Source of the DNA: Aquimarina sp. Aq107
GTDB taxonomy: Bacteria > Bacteroidota > Bacteroidia > Flavobacteriales > Flavobacteriaceae
Reading direction: 5' to 3'
Length of the DNA: 64,000 nt
NCBI RefSeq assembly: GCF_943733665.1
Contig: NZ_OX030782.1
Location: forward strand, 2,010,501 to 2,074,500
In this document: positions 54,421-62,835 of the stretch, piece after piece
Numbering within the stretch: the stretch's first letter is position 1
How the letters are laid out: each line of letters starts with the position of its first letter
Program-made: the position numbers and the translations under genes
Notes under the pieces: generated by a model
What the model saw: only the letters and a program-made list of their open reading frames with translations
The model's database searches: none
Told to the model about the DNA's origin: nothing

Positions 54421-55116
54421 TTATAATTTCGCTAAAACTTCTAATTTTTCAAATACAATAACCTTATACATAGCGCTTACAGGTACTTTTTTATCATCAA
54501 TTAACAAATGGGTTCTAGTTGCTTTTGAAACTCTGTTTAAATTGGCAATGTATGATTTATGTGTACGCTGAAAATCTGTAGATAATAAAGTAGTGATATT
54601 AATGAGTGTTTCAGAAATAAGATACATTCTAGAATCAGTAAAGATTTTCAAATAATTTCCAAAACTCTGAATGTATAGAATTGATGAAAATGAAATATTA
54701 ACCGGTACGCCATCGTGTTTTATTTGAAGTTCTTCGCTTGCACTATTTTTTTTAGGCGCAGTTATTTTTGAAGCAGTAACTTTATTTATCGCTTTCAAAA
54801 AGCGTTCTAGTTTTATAGGTTTTAATAAATAATCTACAACGCCATAATTATAACTTTCTAACGCATACTCCGAATAAGCTGTGGTTAGAATCACTTTAGG
54901 TGGTTTTAATAGAGAACGTAAAATTTCCATCCCAGTAAGTTCAGGCATTTTTATATCAAGAAAAATAAGATCAACATCATTTTGTTGAATGAAATTGATA
55001 AATTCAAGGGGATTTCCAGTATTAACTACAATATCAAAATTCTCAATTTTAGAGCAGTATTCTTCTAGTACATTACGAGCTAATAATTCATCATCGACAA
55101 TACCTATTTTTATCAT
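54421..55116 (-). CDS. LytTR-family response regulator (second system)
   Basis: 231 aa. Receiver at residues 1-115 (VDDELLARNVLEEYC, phospho-acceptor Asp in IFLDIKMPELTG, Lys in DYLLKPIKLERF). LytTR domain at about 135-231 (FQRTHKSYIANLNRVSKATRTHLLIDDKKVPVS). It ends one base from the histidine kinase gene (55118), on the same strand, so they form a two-component operon. Confidence 0.94.
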   Translation of the reverse strand: MIKIGIVDDELLARNVLEEYCSKIENFDIVVNTGNPLEFINFIQQNDVDLIFLDIKMPELTGMEILRSLLKPPKVILTTAYSEYALESYNYGVVDYLLKPIKLERFLKAINKVTASKITAPKKNSASEELQIKHDGVPVNISFSSILYIQSFGNYLKIFTDSRMYLISETLINITTLLSTDFQRTHKSYIANLNRVSKATRTHLLIDDKKVPVSAMYKVIVFEKLEVLAKL

Positions 55117-55117
55117 A

Positions 55118-56110
55118 TTACACAGTTAGATTAATAGTTAAATTTACGTAATAATCATTTGCGTTATCGACAATATCCAATGTATGAGCATTAGGGTACA
55201 ATAAACCCAAACGTCTTCTTACATTTTCAAGCCCTAGTCCGTTTCTATTTGTTGCAGTAATCATCGTAGGCTTTGAATTAACTACACTAAAATGTAGCGT
55301 AGTGTTTTTTATAGTGACAGAAATATCAATTTTACTCTGTTCATTAGTACTTTGTGCACCGTGTTTAATAGCATTTTCTACAAAAGGGATTAATAACATT
55401 GGTGAGATTTTTAATCCAGAAAGATCGCCTTCAATCAAAAACTCAATAGTACATCGTTTACTTAATCTTTTTTCTTCAAGCAACAAGTAATTTTCTATAA
55501 ATTCAAGTTCTTCTTTTAATGGAACTGCTTCTTTTTTCGAACTTTCCAATTGATAACGCATTAATTCTGAAAGCTGCATGACAAGATCTGGAGTTTCTGG
55601 AGATTGTTGTCTAGAAAGTGAATAAATACTATTCAATGAGTTAAATAAGAAATGAGGATTCACTTGCTCCTTTAAATAAGTGAGTTCCATCTCTTTTTGT
55701 AATTTTTCTTTCTCCGCATTTTCCTTTTGGATAATCATATTTCTTCTTAAAAAAAAAGCCGCCATACCAGTACCTGTAGTATAAAAATGAAATAGAAAAG
55801 TTTTAGTAACACCAGGCCAACTGTTGTTAGCAAAAGCTTCTATATAGGCAATAAGAAATATGCTCCCAATAACTAAGAGTACATATATAAAATATCTTTT
55901 CTTATCAAAAAAGTATGGAATAAGAACAAAATGATTTATCCAAATAACTGCCATAATATTAATGGCATATTTAAGTGCCCATAAAAAAAAGGAAAAAGAC
56001 GAATCATATCGATCTATGAGCATCCATCCACTTAATAGTTCAAGGATGAGCACCAATACAAAAGCTCCGATGTTAAGGAGTATGGTGTCCTTAAAAGTTT
56101 TTTTAATCAT
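55118..56110 (-). CDS. LytS-type sensor histidine kinase (second system)
   Basis: 330 aa. About four membrane helices (residues 12-125), a short coiled-coil (NAEKEKLQKEMELTYLKEQ), then His_kinase motifs VNPHFLFNSLNSIY, FVENAIKHGAQ and GLGLENVRRRLGLLY, all canonical. It is transcribed together with the LytTR gene 1 bp downstream, and divergent from the beta-lactamase-fold lipoprotein gene. Confidence 0.94.
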   Translation of the reverse strand: MIKKTFKDTILLNIGAFVLVLILELLSGWMLIDRYDSSFSFFLWALKYAINIMAVIWINHFVLIPYFFDKKRYFIYVLLVIGSIFLIAYIEAFANNSWPGVTKTFLFHFYTTGTGMAAFFLRRNMIIQKENAEKEKLQKEMELTYLKEQVNPHFLFNSLNSIYSLSRQQSPETPDLVMQLSELMRYQLESSKKEAVPLKEELEFIENYLLLEEKRLSKRCTIEFLIEGDLSGLKISPMLLIPFVENAIKHGAQSTNEQSKIDISVTIKNTTLHFSVVNSKPTMITATNRNGLGLENVRRRLGLLYPNAHTLDIVDNANDYYVNLTINLTV

Positions 56111-56287
56111 AAACTCATTTAATAGCTAATAAAGATACTATCTATAAATACTAATCGTCATAATTTCTTTATAAAACGGGTATATCAATGACGAAATGGT
56201 TTTGTCATTTAATTGTTATGCTGATCCCTTTTAAGCTATTAAAGCAGAGATAATATTATAGATTTATTGGACATTTATAAATAATCT

Positions 56288-57532
56288 ATGAAAAACTGTA
56301 TTCTAATTCTCTTCACTATAGTTCTTTTTATTGCGTGTAAAAATGAGCAAAAAAAACATTCTAATACCATAAAAACGACAAGTCCAAAGTATGAAACATA
56401 TAATTATACTGGATTTACAAAAGAAGAAGCTTATGCATACCATAAGCATATTTATGAAGGTGGAAATTGGACGATGTATGGTGATTTGGAGCGGTATTTT
56501 TACCTACACTTCTCCGAAATAAAACAACATTCGCGTATACTTAGGGCTGATAGGCCGAAAATTCTAGAAGAAACGCCAAGAGATGATGTAAAAAACTTTA
56601 TCACACCGACAGATTTAAAAAAAGGCGGCGGACTATCATTAAATGATTATGTACAGCAAGTAGAAGTTAATGGGTTAATTATAATTCATAAAGGTAAAAT
56701 CGTATTCGAAGGCTATCCTAGAATGTTTCCTACTGATTTACATATTAATATGCTAATAACCCAAGTTTTTGTTAGTACTTCAGTAGCTATTTTAGAGGAT
56801 AAAGGTTTGATTGATACTAGCAAACCTATTGATTACTACTTTGAATCTCTTAAAGGATCAGGCTGGGAGGATGTTCCTGTAATAGATATACTTTCTATGA
56901 GCTCCGGAATTGGTTGGGCTCTAGTTGATGAATATGAAGTAAGCTTTGACCCAATTAAAGATTTAGCGACATTAAAATCCGTTAAGCCATCAGGAACAGA
57001 ATATCAATTTTCCAATGCAGATGCTTCCATATTAACATTACTAGTAGAAAAAATTAACGGTGTTAGTTTTCGAGATTTTGTAGAAAAAGAAATATGGAAA
57101 AAAATAGGATCAGAATATAGTGCCCTTTTGGGAATCAATACGAATGGAACCTCTCTTTCATATTTAGATGGTATGTCAACAACCCTGCGAGATCTTGCTA
57201 GATTCGGTCTTGCATTTACACCAAGCGGTAGAAAAGACGCAGATCCAATTATTTCTGATGCGCACTTATCTAAAATCCAGAACATAAATAAAAAACTCCA
57301 ACGGAAGTCACGATATTCAGAAGAACTAATACAGAGCAATTATCAGTGGGGCGCGGTATATGATGATGGTGACTTTTATAAAGGAGCCCATGGAGGACAA
57401 GGTCTTTACATATCTCCTTCTAAAGATTTGGTTATTGCATTTTATGGAACATCTAATATTGATCGCCAAAGGAATCAATTGGATGTGATTTCTAGACAGC
57501 TTTCAAAATCAGGATTGTTTGATCTTGAATAA
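56288..57532 (+). CDS. beta-lactamase-fold lipoprotein, probably catalytically dead
   Basis: 414 aa, lipobox LFIACKNE (Cys17). Serine-hydrolase (beta-lactamase/EstB-like) fold at about residues 110-405: LIIIHKGKIVFEGY, LSMSSGIGW, YQFSNADASILTLLVEK and KGAHGGQGLYISPSKDLVIAF. The catalytic S-x-x-K tetrad is replaced by L156-I-T-Q159 (NMLITQVFVST, where functional homologues have SVTKSF), and the Tyr of YxN is F241. So it is probably a binding protein or pseudoenzyme; in evolution it is likely a copy of the catalytic domain of the next gene. Short leader of 178 bp from the divergent kinase gene. Confidence 0.82.
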   Translation: MKNCILILFTIVLFIACKNEQKKHSNTIKTTSPKYETYNYTGFTKEEAYAYHKHIYEGGNWTMYGDLERYFYLHFSEIKQHSRILRADRPKILEETPRDDVKNFITPTDLKKGGGLSLNDYVQQVEVNGLIIIHKGKIVFEGYPRMFPTDLHINMLITQVFVSTSVAILEDKGLIDTSKPIDYYFESLKGSGWEDVPVIDILSMSSGIGWALVDEYEVSFDPIKDLATLKSVKPSGTEYQFSNADASILTLLVEKINGVSFRDFVEKEIWKKIGSEYSALLGINTNGTSLSYLDGMSTTLRDLARFGLAFTPSGRKDADPIISDAHLSKIQNINKKLQRKSRYSEELIQSNYQWGAVYDDGDFYKGAHGGQGLYISPSKDLVIAFYGTSNIDRQRNQLDVISRQLSKSGLFDLE

Positions 57533-57599
57533 AATGAACTACCGCAGATAGTACCGTAAATATCAAAACCTTAGTTAACACATAGATATAACAATAATT

Positions 57600-59588
57600 A
57601 TGAAAAACAAAAAAGGACTACTAATTTTAATTCTTCTTATACTAACAAACAATGCTTTTACGCAGAAAAGTAGTGTAAAAGAATACGCATCAACTGTAGA
57701 AAGCTCTTCCTTAGTATTACCACAAATTCAGGTAGTACCCATAAAAGATACTAAGACAGAAAGAAATTATGAACTTTATATAGAATTACCTGAGGATTAT
57801 TCTGAAAACAATAATAAAAACTATCCAGTCCTTTATTACACAGATGCGATGTGGCATCTCGAAATGCTATCTGGTTCTACAGAATACATCTTAGAAGATA
57901 TTATTCTTGTTGGGATTTCCTGGCAATTAGATATTAATAAAGACCTAAAAAAAGAAGTAGGCAAGCATGTGAGTCGATATCGGGATTATAGCTTTCGTAA
58001 ATCGAACAAACCAGAAATTCAGTTTAAATATCAATTCGGACAAGCTAATAAACATTTAGATTTCATTCGCAATGATATTATTACCTATGTGGACAAAACC
58101 TATAGAACTGATCCAAACAGTCGTACGTATTTTGGTTATTCAATGAGTGGAGAATTTGGAGCATACATATTATTATCCAAACCTGATACCTTTAATAATT
58201 ACATTCTTGGCAGTCCATCGATCAAAAATGAAGTTGCCTATTTGTCTGAACTTAATACGAAATTTGGACCTTTTGATGCGTCAAATAGAAATTCAAGCCT
58301 CAATGCGAATGTTTTTATTTCATATGGCTCGTTAGAAAAAGATATGGAACCTATCGAAGAGTTTATTAAATTACTAAAAGATAGGAGAGATAGTGGTTTA
58401 TCAGTTTTAAATGAAGTGATTGAGGGTACTCATGGAACCGCATTTCCTATGACGACAGTACGCAGTGTTACTTGGTTATCATCTATGATGAATCATGTTT
58501 CAAGTGAGAATAATGATATCTCGTTCTGGTCGACTCCACACCTCAATAATCCATATATCAGTACAACACCAGAGAACAGAAACGACGGTATATCAGTTGA
58601 TACATTAGCTGTGAATACTAAGGATAGAAATGCAATTCTTAACCTTTCTCAGGAGATTTTTGAAGGCAAACATGGGAGCTATGATGCAGTTCTCGTTTCT
58701 CATAAAAACAAATTAGTTTTTGAATCTTATTATAAAAAAGGACGTATTAACGTGCCTCATGGACAAGCATCAGCAGTAAAAGCGTATACTAGTTTGGTTC
58801 TAGGAAGAGCGATGCAAATGGGGTACCTATCTATGGAAGATCTAAATAAACCTTTGATTAGTTTTCTAAAAGATATTAATCCTGAAAAAATTACCAAAGG
58901 AGCCGAAAAAATTACACTTCATAAAGCATTGACTATGCATGGAGGATTAACTATAAATAACGATACATGGAAAGATATTGAGAATGATTCCGTTCGGTTA
59001 AAAGGTCAGGGACTGGTTCAGACGCTTCTGGAGCAAACTAAACCAATAACGTCAGAATCTCAGACATATTTGTATGGTAATTTTAATCCAATGCTAGTCA
59101 TGACTGTTATTGATGCAGTCGTACCAGGAACCGCTGAGGATTTTATTAAAACTGAATTACTTGATAAACTTGGTATTACAAATTATACATGGTCTAACCA
59201 TATAAGTGGATTGCCAGAAGCAGGTTGGCGCGTAAGTATGATGTCGCGGGATATGATTAAATTGGGTAACTTGGTTCTTAATAAAGGGAAATTACATGGC
59301 GAACAGCTTATTTCTGCAGAATATCTTGCAACAGCCACTAGTGGTATTGTGAAACCCACAGAGGATTGGATGCCTAAAGACTATCGTTATGGATATTTTT
59401 GGTATCAAACGAGCGTACAGGTAGGTAATAAAAGCTATGATGCCTCATTTGCGTGGGGAGGTGGAGGACAACGTGTAATAGTGATAGCAGCGCTCGATCT
59501 AACCATAGTTATATCCGGCCATGATAGAGAAGACAAAATAATGACTCCGATTTCTGAAATCATTATCCCTGCATTTGTTACTCAATAA
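57600..59588 (+). CDS. exported bifunctional hydrolase: esterase D-like domain fused to a beta-lactamase-family domain
   Basis: 662 aa, signal peptide (residues 1-21, LLILILLILTNNAFTQ). Residues about 35-300: alpha/beta hydrolase of the esterase D/IroE type, with PVLYYTDAMWH and nucleophile S181 in YFGYSMSGEFGAYIL. Residues about 350-660: beta-lactamase-family serine hydrolase with S391-A-V-K394 (GQASAVKAYTS), Y-G-N (TYLYGNFNP) and WGGGGQR as third motif, so this domain is intact, unlike the one in the neighbouring gene. Together with that neighbour it may cleave amides, esters or peptidoglycan-like substrates in the periplasm. Confidence 0.85.
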   Translation: MKNKKGLLILILLILTNNAFTQKSSVKEYASTVESSSLVLPQIQVVPIKDTKTERNYELYIELPEDYSENNNKNYPVLYYTDAMWHLEMLSGSTEYILEDIILVGISWQLDINKDLKKEVGKHVSRYRDYSFRKSNKPEIQFKYQFGQANKHLDFIRNDIITYVDKTYRTDPNSRTYFGYSMSGEFGAYILLSKPDTFNNYILGSPSIKNEVAYLSELNTKFGPFDASNRNSSLNANVFISYGSLEKDMEPIEEFIKLLKDRRDSGLSVLNEVIEGTHGTAFPMTTVRSVTWLSSMMNHVSSENNDISFWSTPHLNNPYISTTPENRNDGISVDTLAVNTKDRNAILNLSQEIFEGKHGSYDAVLVSHKNKLVFESYYKKGRINVPHGQASAVKAYTSLVLGRAMQMGYLSMEDLNKPLISFLKDINPEKITKGAEKITLHKALTMHGGLTINNDTWKDIENDSVRLKGQGLVQTLLEQTKPITSESQTYLYGNFNPMLVMTVIDAVVPGTAEDFIKTELLDKLGITNYTWSNHISGLPEAGWRVSMMSRDMIKLGNLVLNKGKLHGEQLISAEYLATATSGIVKPTEDWMPKDYRYGYFWYQTSVQVGNKSYDASFAWGGGGQRVIVIAALDLTIVISGHDREDKIMTPISEIIIPAFVTQ

Positions 59589-59633
59589 ATATAACACCTT
59601 AATATCAATGATTTAGATTGATGAATATTAATA

Positions 59634-59671
59634 TAAACTAAAAAATTAGTTCAAACTAAGTTTTTAGTTTA
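59634..59671. promoter_or_regulatory. near-perfect palindrome in front of the S41 protease gene
   Basis: Left arm TAAACTAAAAAATTAGTT, 2-bp centre, right arm AACTAAGTTTTTAGTTTA: 17 of 18 bases pair. It overlaps the first two bases of the -7 box at 59670 and covers the -33 region, as expected for a repressor site. The core TTAGTTnnAACTAA recalls MarR/TetR-type sites, but the regulator is not identifiable. Confidence 0.75.
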
Positions 59672-59677
59672 TATTTG
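59670..59677 (+). promoter_or_regulatory. -7 promoter box of the S41 protease gene
   Basis: Exact TATATTTG, 17 nt before the ATG at 59695. The -33 region is occupied by the palindrome and contains no TTG. Confidence 0.65.
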
Positions 59678-59694
59678 CATAAAACTCATCAATC

Positions 59695-61998
59695 ATGAAA
59701 AAACGCCTATTTCTTTTCTTCTTAGTCTTAGTAGCTCAAGTAGCAGCTCAATCTGATACAATTAAGTATTTTAACCATTTGATTTTTCGAGAAACACCAT
59801 ATTCAAAAACTGAAGGTAGGATACCAATAACCCAAGACGAAAGCAAAAACACCAATCATTTTAAGTTAACTTATGATGCATCAAACCGACTTATTCTTAT
59901 CGAATATCTATATAAGAATAAGCTTATCAAATTAAATAGGAGTGGTATACTTGACGGCAAAAGAGCTTTAGCTCCCAAAACCAAAATTGAATACATCGGT
60001 AATGAAGAAATAAGAACATTTTTTAATTCAGTTGGTGAACCCACAACCAACGGGATGGGAGTGTTTAAAGAAGTTTATGCCTATAACAAAGAGGGGAAGC
60101 GAGTAAGCTTAAGATTTTATGATAAAAATGATACTCCTATTAATAATACTTGGAAAATATTTGAATACAAATGGAAACACATTAAAACGAATACCGTATT
60201 AGAGACCAGAAAAGATATCAGTGGATCTAATGTACCAATGCGTCCTTATTATAAGTTTTATAATGTAGTATATAAGTTCGATGCTAATGGAATATTGTTA
60301 GCCATGAATAATGTAGATAAAAACCTAAATTTAATAAATGATGAAACTGGAATAGCTATAGATAAAGCGACATATGACGAGAATAATAATTTGATTAGTT
60401 TCCAATTTTTTAATGCTGAAAATAAACCCGTTATTGGTTCGTTTTTAGGAACTGCAGGAGGATTTGCCACTTATGATAAAAAAGGAAACTGCTTAAAATA
60501 TGCTTCTATTGATCTAGATGGGAATTATATGTTGGATAAAAGAAGTAATGATGCCTATTCAAGATATAAATTTGGTACTACTGGTAATTTAATTGAGCGT
60601 AGTAGTTTTGATACAGATAGTAAAATACAAAAAAAACGAGGTGTAACGCGTGTAAAATATATTTATAACCAAGATGATTCAGCAGGATTATTAAAAACAG
60701 AATATCATCATACTATACCTACTGCAAAGATTAAAGATTCTGTTTTTATAAATCTCGCTAGTACTATTGAAAGAAAAAAATTAGTAGCAGATTATAATCA
60801 GCTATTAACAACCTTAAAACAGCATCCCACTCAATTTGAGTTTATAGATAAAGTGTCTTATACTAATTTAGTAGATGCACAACGGGAAAAACTAAAAGAT
60901 TCAATGTCAATAAATGAATTTTATCAAGTAGTAGCTCCTATAGTTGCAAGTTTAGGATGTTTACATACGCGCATAGTTGATAATCGATTTTTTAGCGTAC
61001 CATATAAATATTGGTTACCGTTGATCGTATGGTTTGAAGATGGTAAAATGTACGCTATAAATAATTGTATCGAAAATATAGCAATGAATGTTGGTTCCGA
61101 AATAATAGAAATTAACGGAATTACTGCAAAAGATATATATAAGAGTTTAAAAACAACGATTTCTGCAGATGCTTTTAATGAGCGCTTTTATAGAGGAGAT
61201 TTAAACATCAATTTTTTATATTATTATCACAGTTACTTCGGTTTTAGTAGGACTTATAAGATAAAATTTAAACCTTATAATACCGAAAAAGAAATTACTA
61301 CTACATTTTTTATTGATGAACCTGCGCCAGGTTATAAATCTAAAATAATAAATACACCTAGGTTAAGTTTAGATGTAAAAAAAGAACATAAGACTGCTAT
61401 TATAAGAATTAAGAATTTTAGTTATTTTCCAAGAGGAAAACAGAATATTGATTTTTTCAAAGAGAAGATTGACGTTTATATGAAAAAAATCATAGAGGAA
61501 AATATAGAGAAGGTAGTTTTAGATTTAAGAGGAAATAGAGGAGGAAACCCTGCATGCACGAATCACTTATTGTCATATATCACTAGTAAGGAAATAAACT
61601 TTTATGAAGATAATGAGCTAAATAAAAGAAGAAATAGACCAGCAATTGTAAAACCAAAAACAGATAATACCATAAGTAATAAAAATATTTTTGTCATAAC
61701 CAATGGTCGTTCCGCATCTGCTACAGCTCAAATGTTAGCAGTTGTAAAACACAATAAGTTAGCTATTATACTAGGAGAAGAGACCGGAGGAACCTACAGT
61801 ACACATCCCGGAAGAAGAGTAAAACCTTTAGAAAACACAAAACTAGTTTTACAAATCGGGACAGAGAGAGAATCAGTGAATGTACCAAAACTACCACTTA
61901 ATAAAGGAATAATTCCAGATAAAAAAATAGAAATAAAAATGGAAAATATTTTAAAGGATAATGACTTAGTATTAGATTATATTTTTAATCTTAAGTAA
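59695..61998 (+). CDS. exported S41-family peptidase with long N-terminal repeat region
   Basis: 767 aa, signal peptide (residues 1-18, LFLFFLVLVAQVAAQ). Residues about 40-320 consist of YD-type repeats such as YDASNRLILIEYLY, YNKEGKRVSLRFYDK, YDENNNLISFQFFNAENKPV and YDKKGNCLKYASIDLDG. Residues about 350-760: S41 (C-terminal-processing-type) peptidase with LDLRGNRGG and the catalytic Ser in VITNGRSASATAQML (S673), followed by ILGEETGGTYSTHPG. Substrates unknown. Its promoter has a strong palindrome, so it is tightly regulated. Confidence 0.88.
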   Translation: MKKRLFLFFLVLVAQVAAQSDTIKYFNHLIFRETPYSKTEGRIPITQDESKNTNHFKLTYDASNRLILIEYLYKNKLIKLNRSGILDGKRALAPKTKIEYIGNEEIRTFFNSVGEPTTNGMGVFKEVYAYNKEGKRVSLRFYDKNDTPINNTWKIFEYKWKHIKTNTVLETRKDISGSNVPMRPYYKFYNVVYKFDANGILLAMNNVDKNLNLINDETGIAIDKATYDENNNLISFQFFNAENKPVIGSFLGTAGGFATYDKKGNCLKYASIDLDGNYMLDKRSNDAYSRYKFGTTGNLIERSSFDTDSKIQKKRGVTRVKYIYNQDDSAGLLKTEYHHTIPTAKIKDSVFINLASTIERKKLVADYNQLLTTLKQHPTQFEFIDKVSYTNLVDAQREKLKDSMSINEFYQVVAPIVASLGCLHTRIVDNRFFSVPYKYWLPLIVWFEDGKMYAINNCIENIAMNVGSEIIEINGITAKDIYKSLKTTISADAFNERFYRGDLNINFLYYYHSYFGFSRTYKIKFKPYNTEKEITTTFFIDEPAPGYKSKIINTPRLSLDVKKEHKTAIIRIKNFSYFPRGKQNIDFFKEKIDVYMKKIIEENIEKVVLDLRGNRGGNPACTNHLLSYITSKEINFYEDNELNKRRNRPAIVKPKTDNTISNKNIFVITNGRSASATAQMLAVVKHNKLAIILGEETGGTYSTHPGRRVKPLENTKLVLQIGTERESVNVPKLPLNKGIIPDKKIEIKMENILKDNDLVLDYIFNLK

Positions 61999-62007
61999 TA
62001 CAATAGA

Positions 62008-62044
62008 TATATAAAACACTTATAGTTTATGGGTGTTTTATATA
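62008..62044. terminator. hairpin after the S41 protease gene
   Basis: TATATAAAACAC pairs perfectly with GTGTTTTATATA. There is no proper T run, so it is a weak terminator or a bidirectional structure. Confidence 0.5.
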
Positions 62045-62074
62045 AATTAACTAAAAAAGATTAAAGAGATCTAC

Positions 62075-62082
62075 TATTTTTG
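62075..62082 (+). promoter_or_regulatory. -7-like box overlapping the start of the next gene
   Basis: TATTTTTG matches TAnnTTTG exactly. Its last base is the first base of the GTG start at 62082, so either the start is further downstream or the box is a chance match in a T-rich stretch. No -33 TTG. Confidence 0.3.
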
Positions 62083-62714
62083 TGATCCGTATACATTTCA
62101 TAAATTCTGAAGATTTGTTAGAAAAAAGAGAGCAATTACCCCAAGAGCCATTAATCGATGCAGATTATTTTATTTACTGTTTGGAAGCGGTTGACGATAT
62201 AGAAACGAACGAGATTACTGAGGCACAGAAAAAATTAGAACAATTGACCTCTCAATATGGCGTAGCCAGTATTTATAAAACCTGTGATACTATTGAAGGT
62301 TTAGAAGCTAGTTTAAATACATTAGTGCTGGATGATCATAATTTTAAAGACTATGAAATCATCTATTTGGTAATAACGGGCGAAGCAAATAGTATTTGTT
62401 TAAATGATTACTATTATAGTTTACAAGAAATTGCAGAAATTTTTGAAGGGAAATTAAAAGGAAAGATTTTACATTTTTCTAATGCAAAAGCGCTGGATTT
62501 AGACGAAGAAGAAGCACAATATTTTTTGGATATCACAGGTGCAAAAGGTGTTTCTGGATACGGTAATTCTTATAATGGAGTCACTAGCTCCAATCTTGAT
62601 ATCGCATTCTTTAACTTGTTTAAAGAAGATGATAATATGTTAGATGTTGTAGAAGAGTTGCATCAAAGACATTACAAAATCTGTAAATTCCTTGATTTTA
62701 GACTGTATTATTAA
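62082..62714 (+). CDS. DUF6642-like protein
   Basis: 210 aa, cytoplasmic. I recall a similar flavobacterial family (DUF6642), with the sequence FIYCLEAVDDIETNEITEAQKKLEQL near residues 30-55 and FLDITGAKGVSGYGNSYNGV near 150-170. The fold is probably Rossmann-like, with an ending FKEDDNMLDVVEELHQRHYKICKFLDFRLYY. Function unknown; the cysteine-protease or CHAT-like fold is a possible reading of ILHFSNAKALDL and GVSGYG, but catalytic residues cannot be assigned. The start is uncertain: GTG at 62082 or TTG at 62112. Confidence 0.62.
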   Translation: MIRIHFINSEDLLEKREQLPQEPLIDADYFIYCLEAVDDIETNEITEAQKKLEQLTSQYGVASIYKTCDTIEGLEASLNTLVLDDHNFKDYEIIYLVITGEANSICLNDYYYSLQEIAEIFEGKLKGKILHFSNAKALDLDEEEAQYFLDITGAKGVSGYGNSYNGVTSSNLDIAFFNLFKEDDNMLDVVEELHQRHYKICKFLDFRLYY

Positions 62715-62835
62715 ACTGAGATCTTAAGTGTACATGAAATTTATTTTTTCTACAGAATAAGCCAAATGGGGAATTAGGATTATTCGATTAGAAATATCAG
62801 TAAAATCACCTTCAATTACAGATAGATTTATTTCC

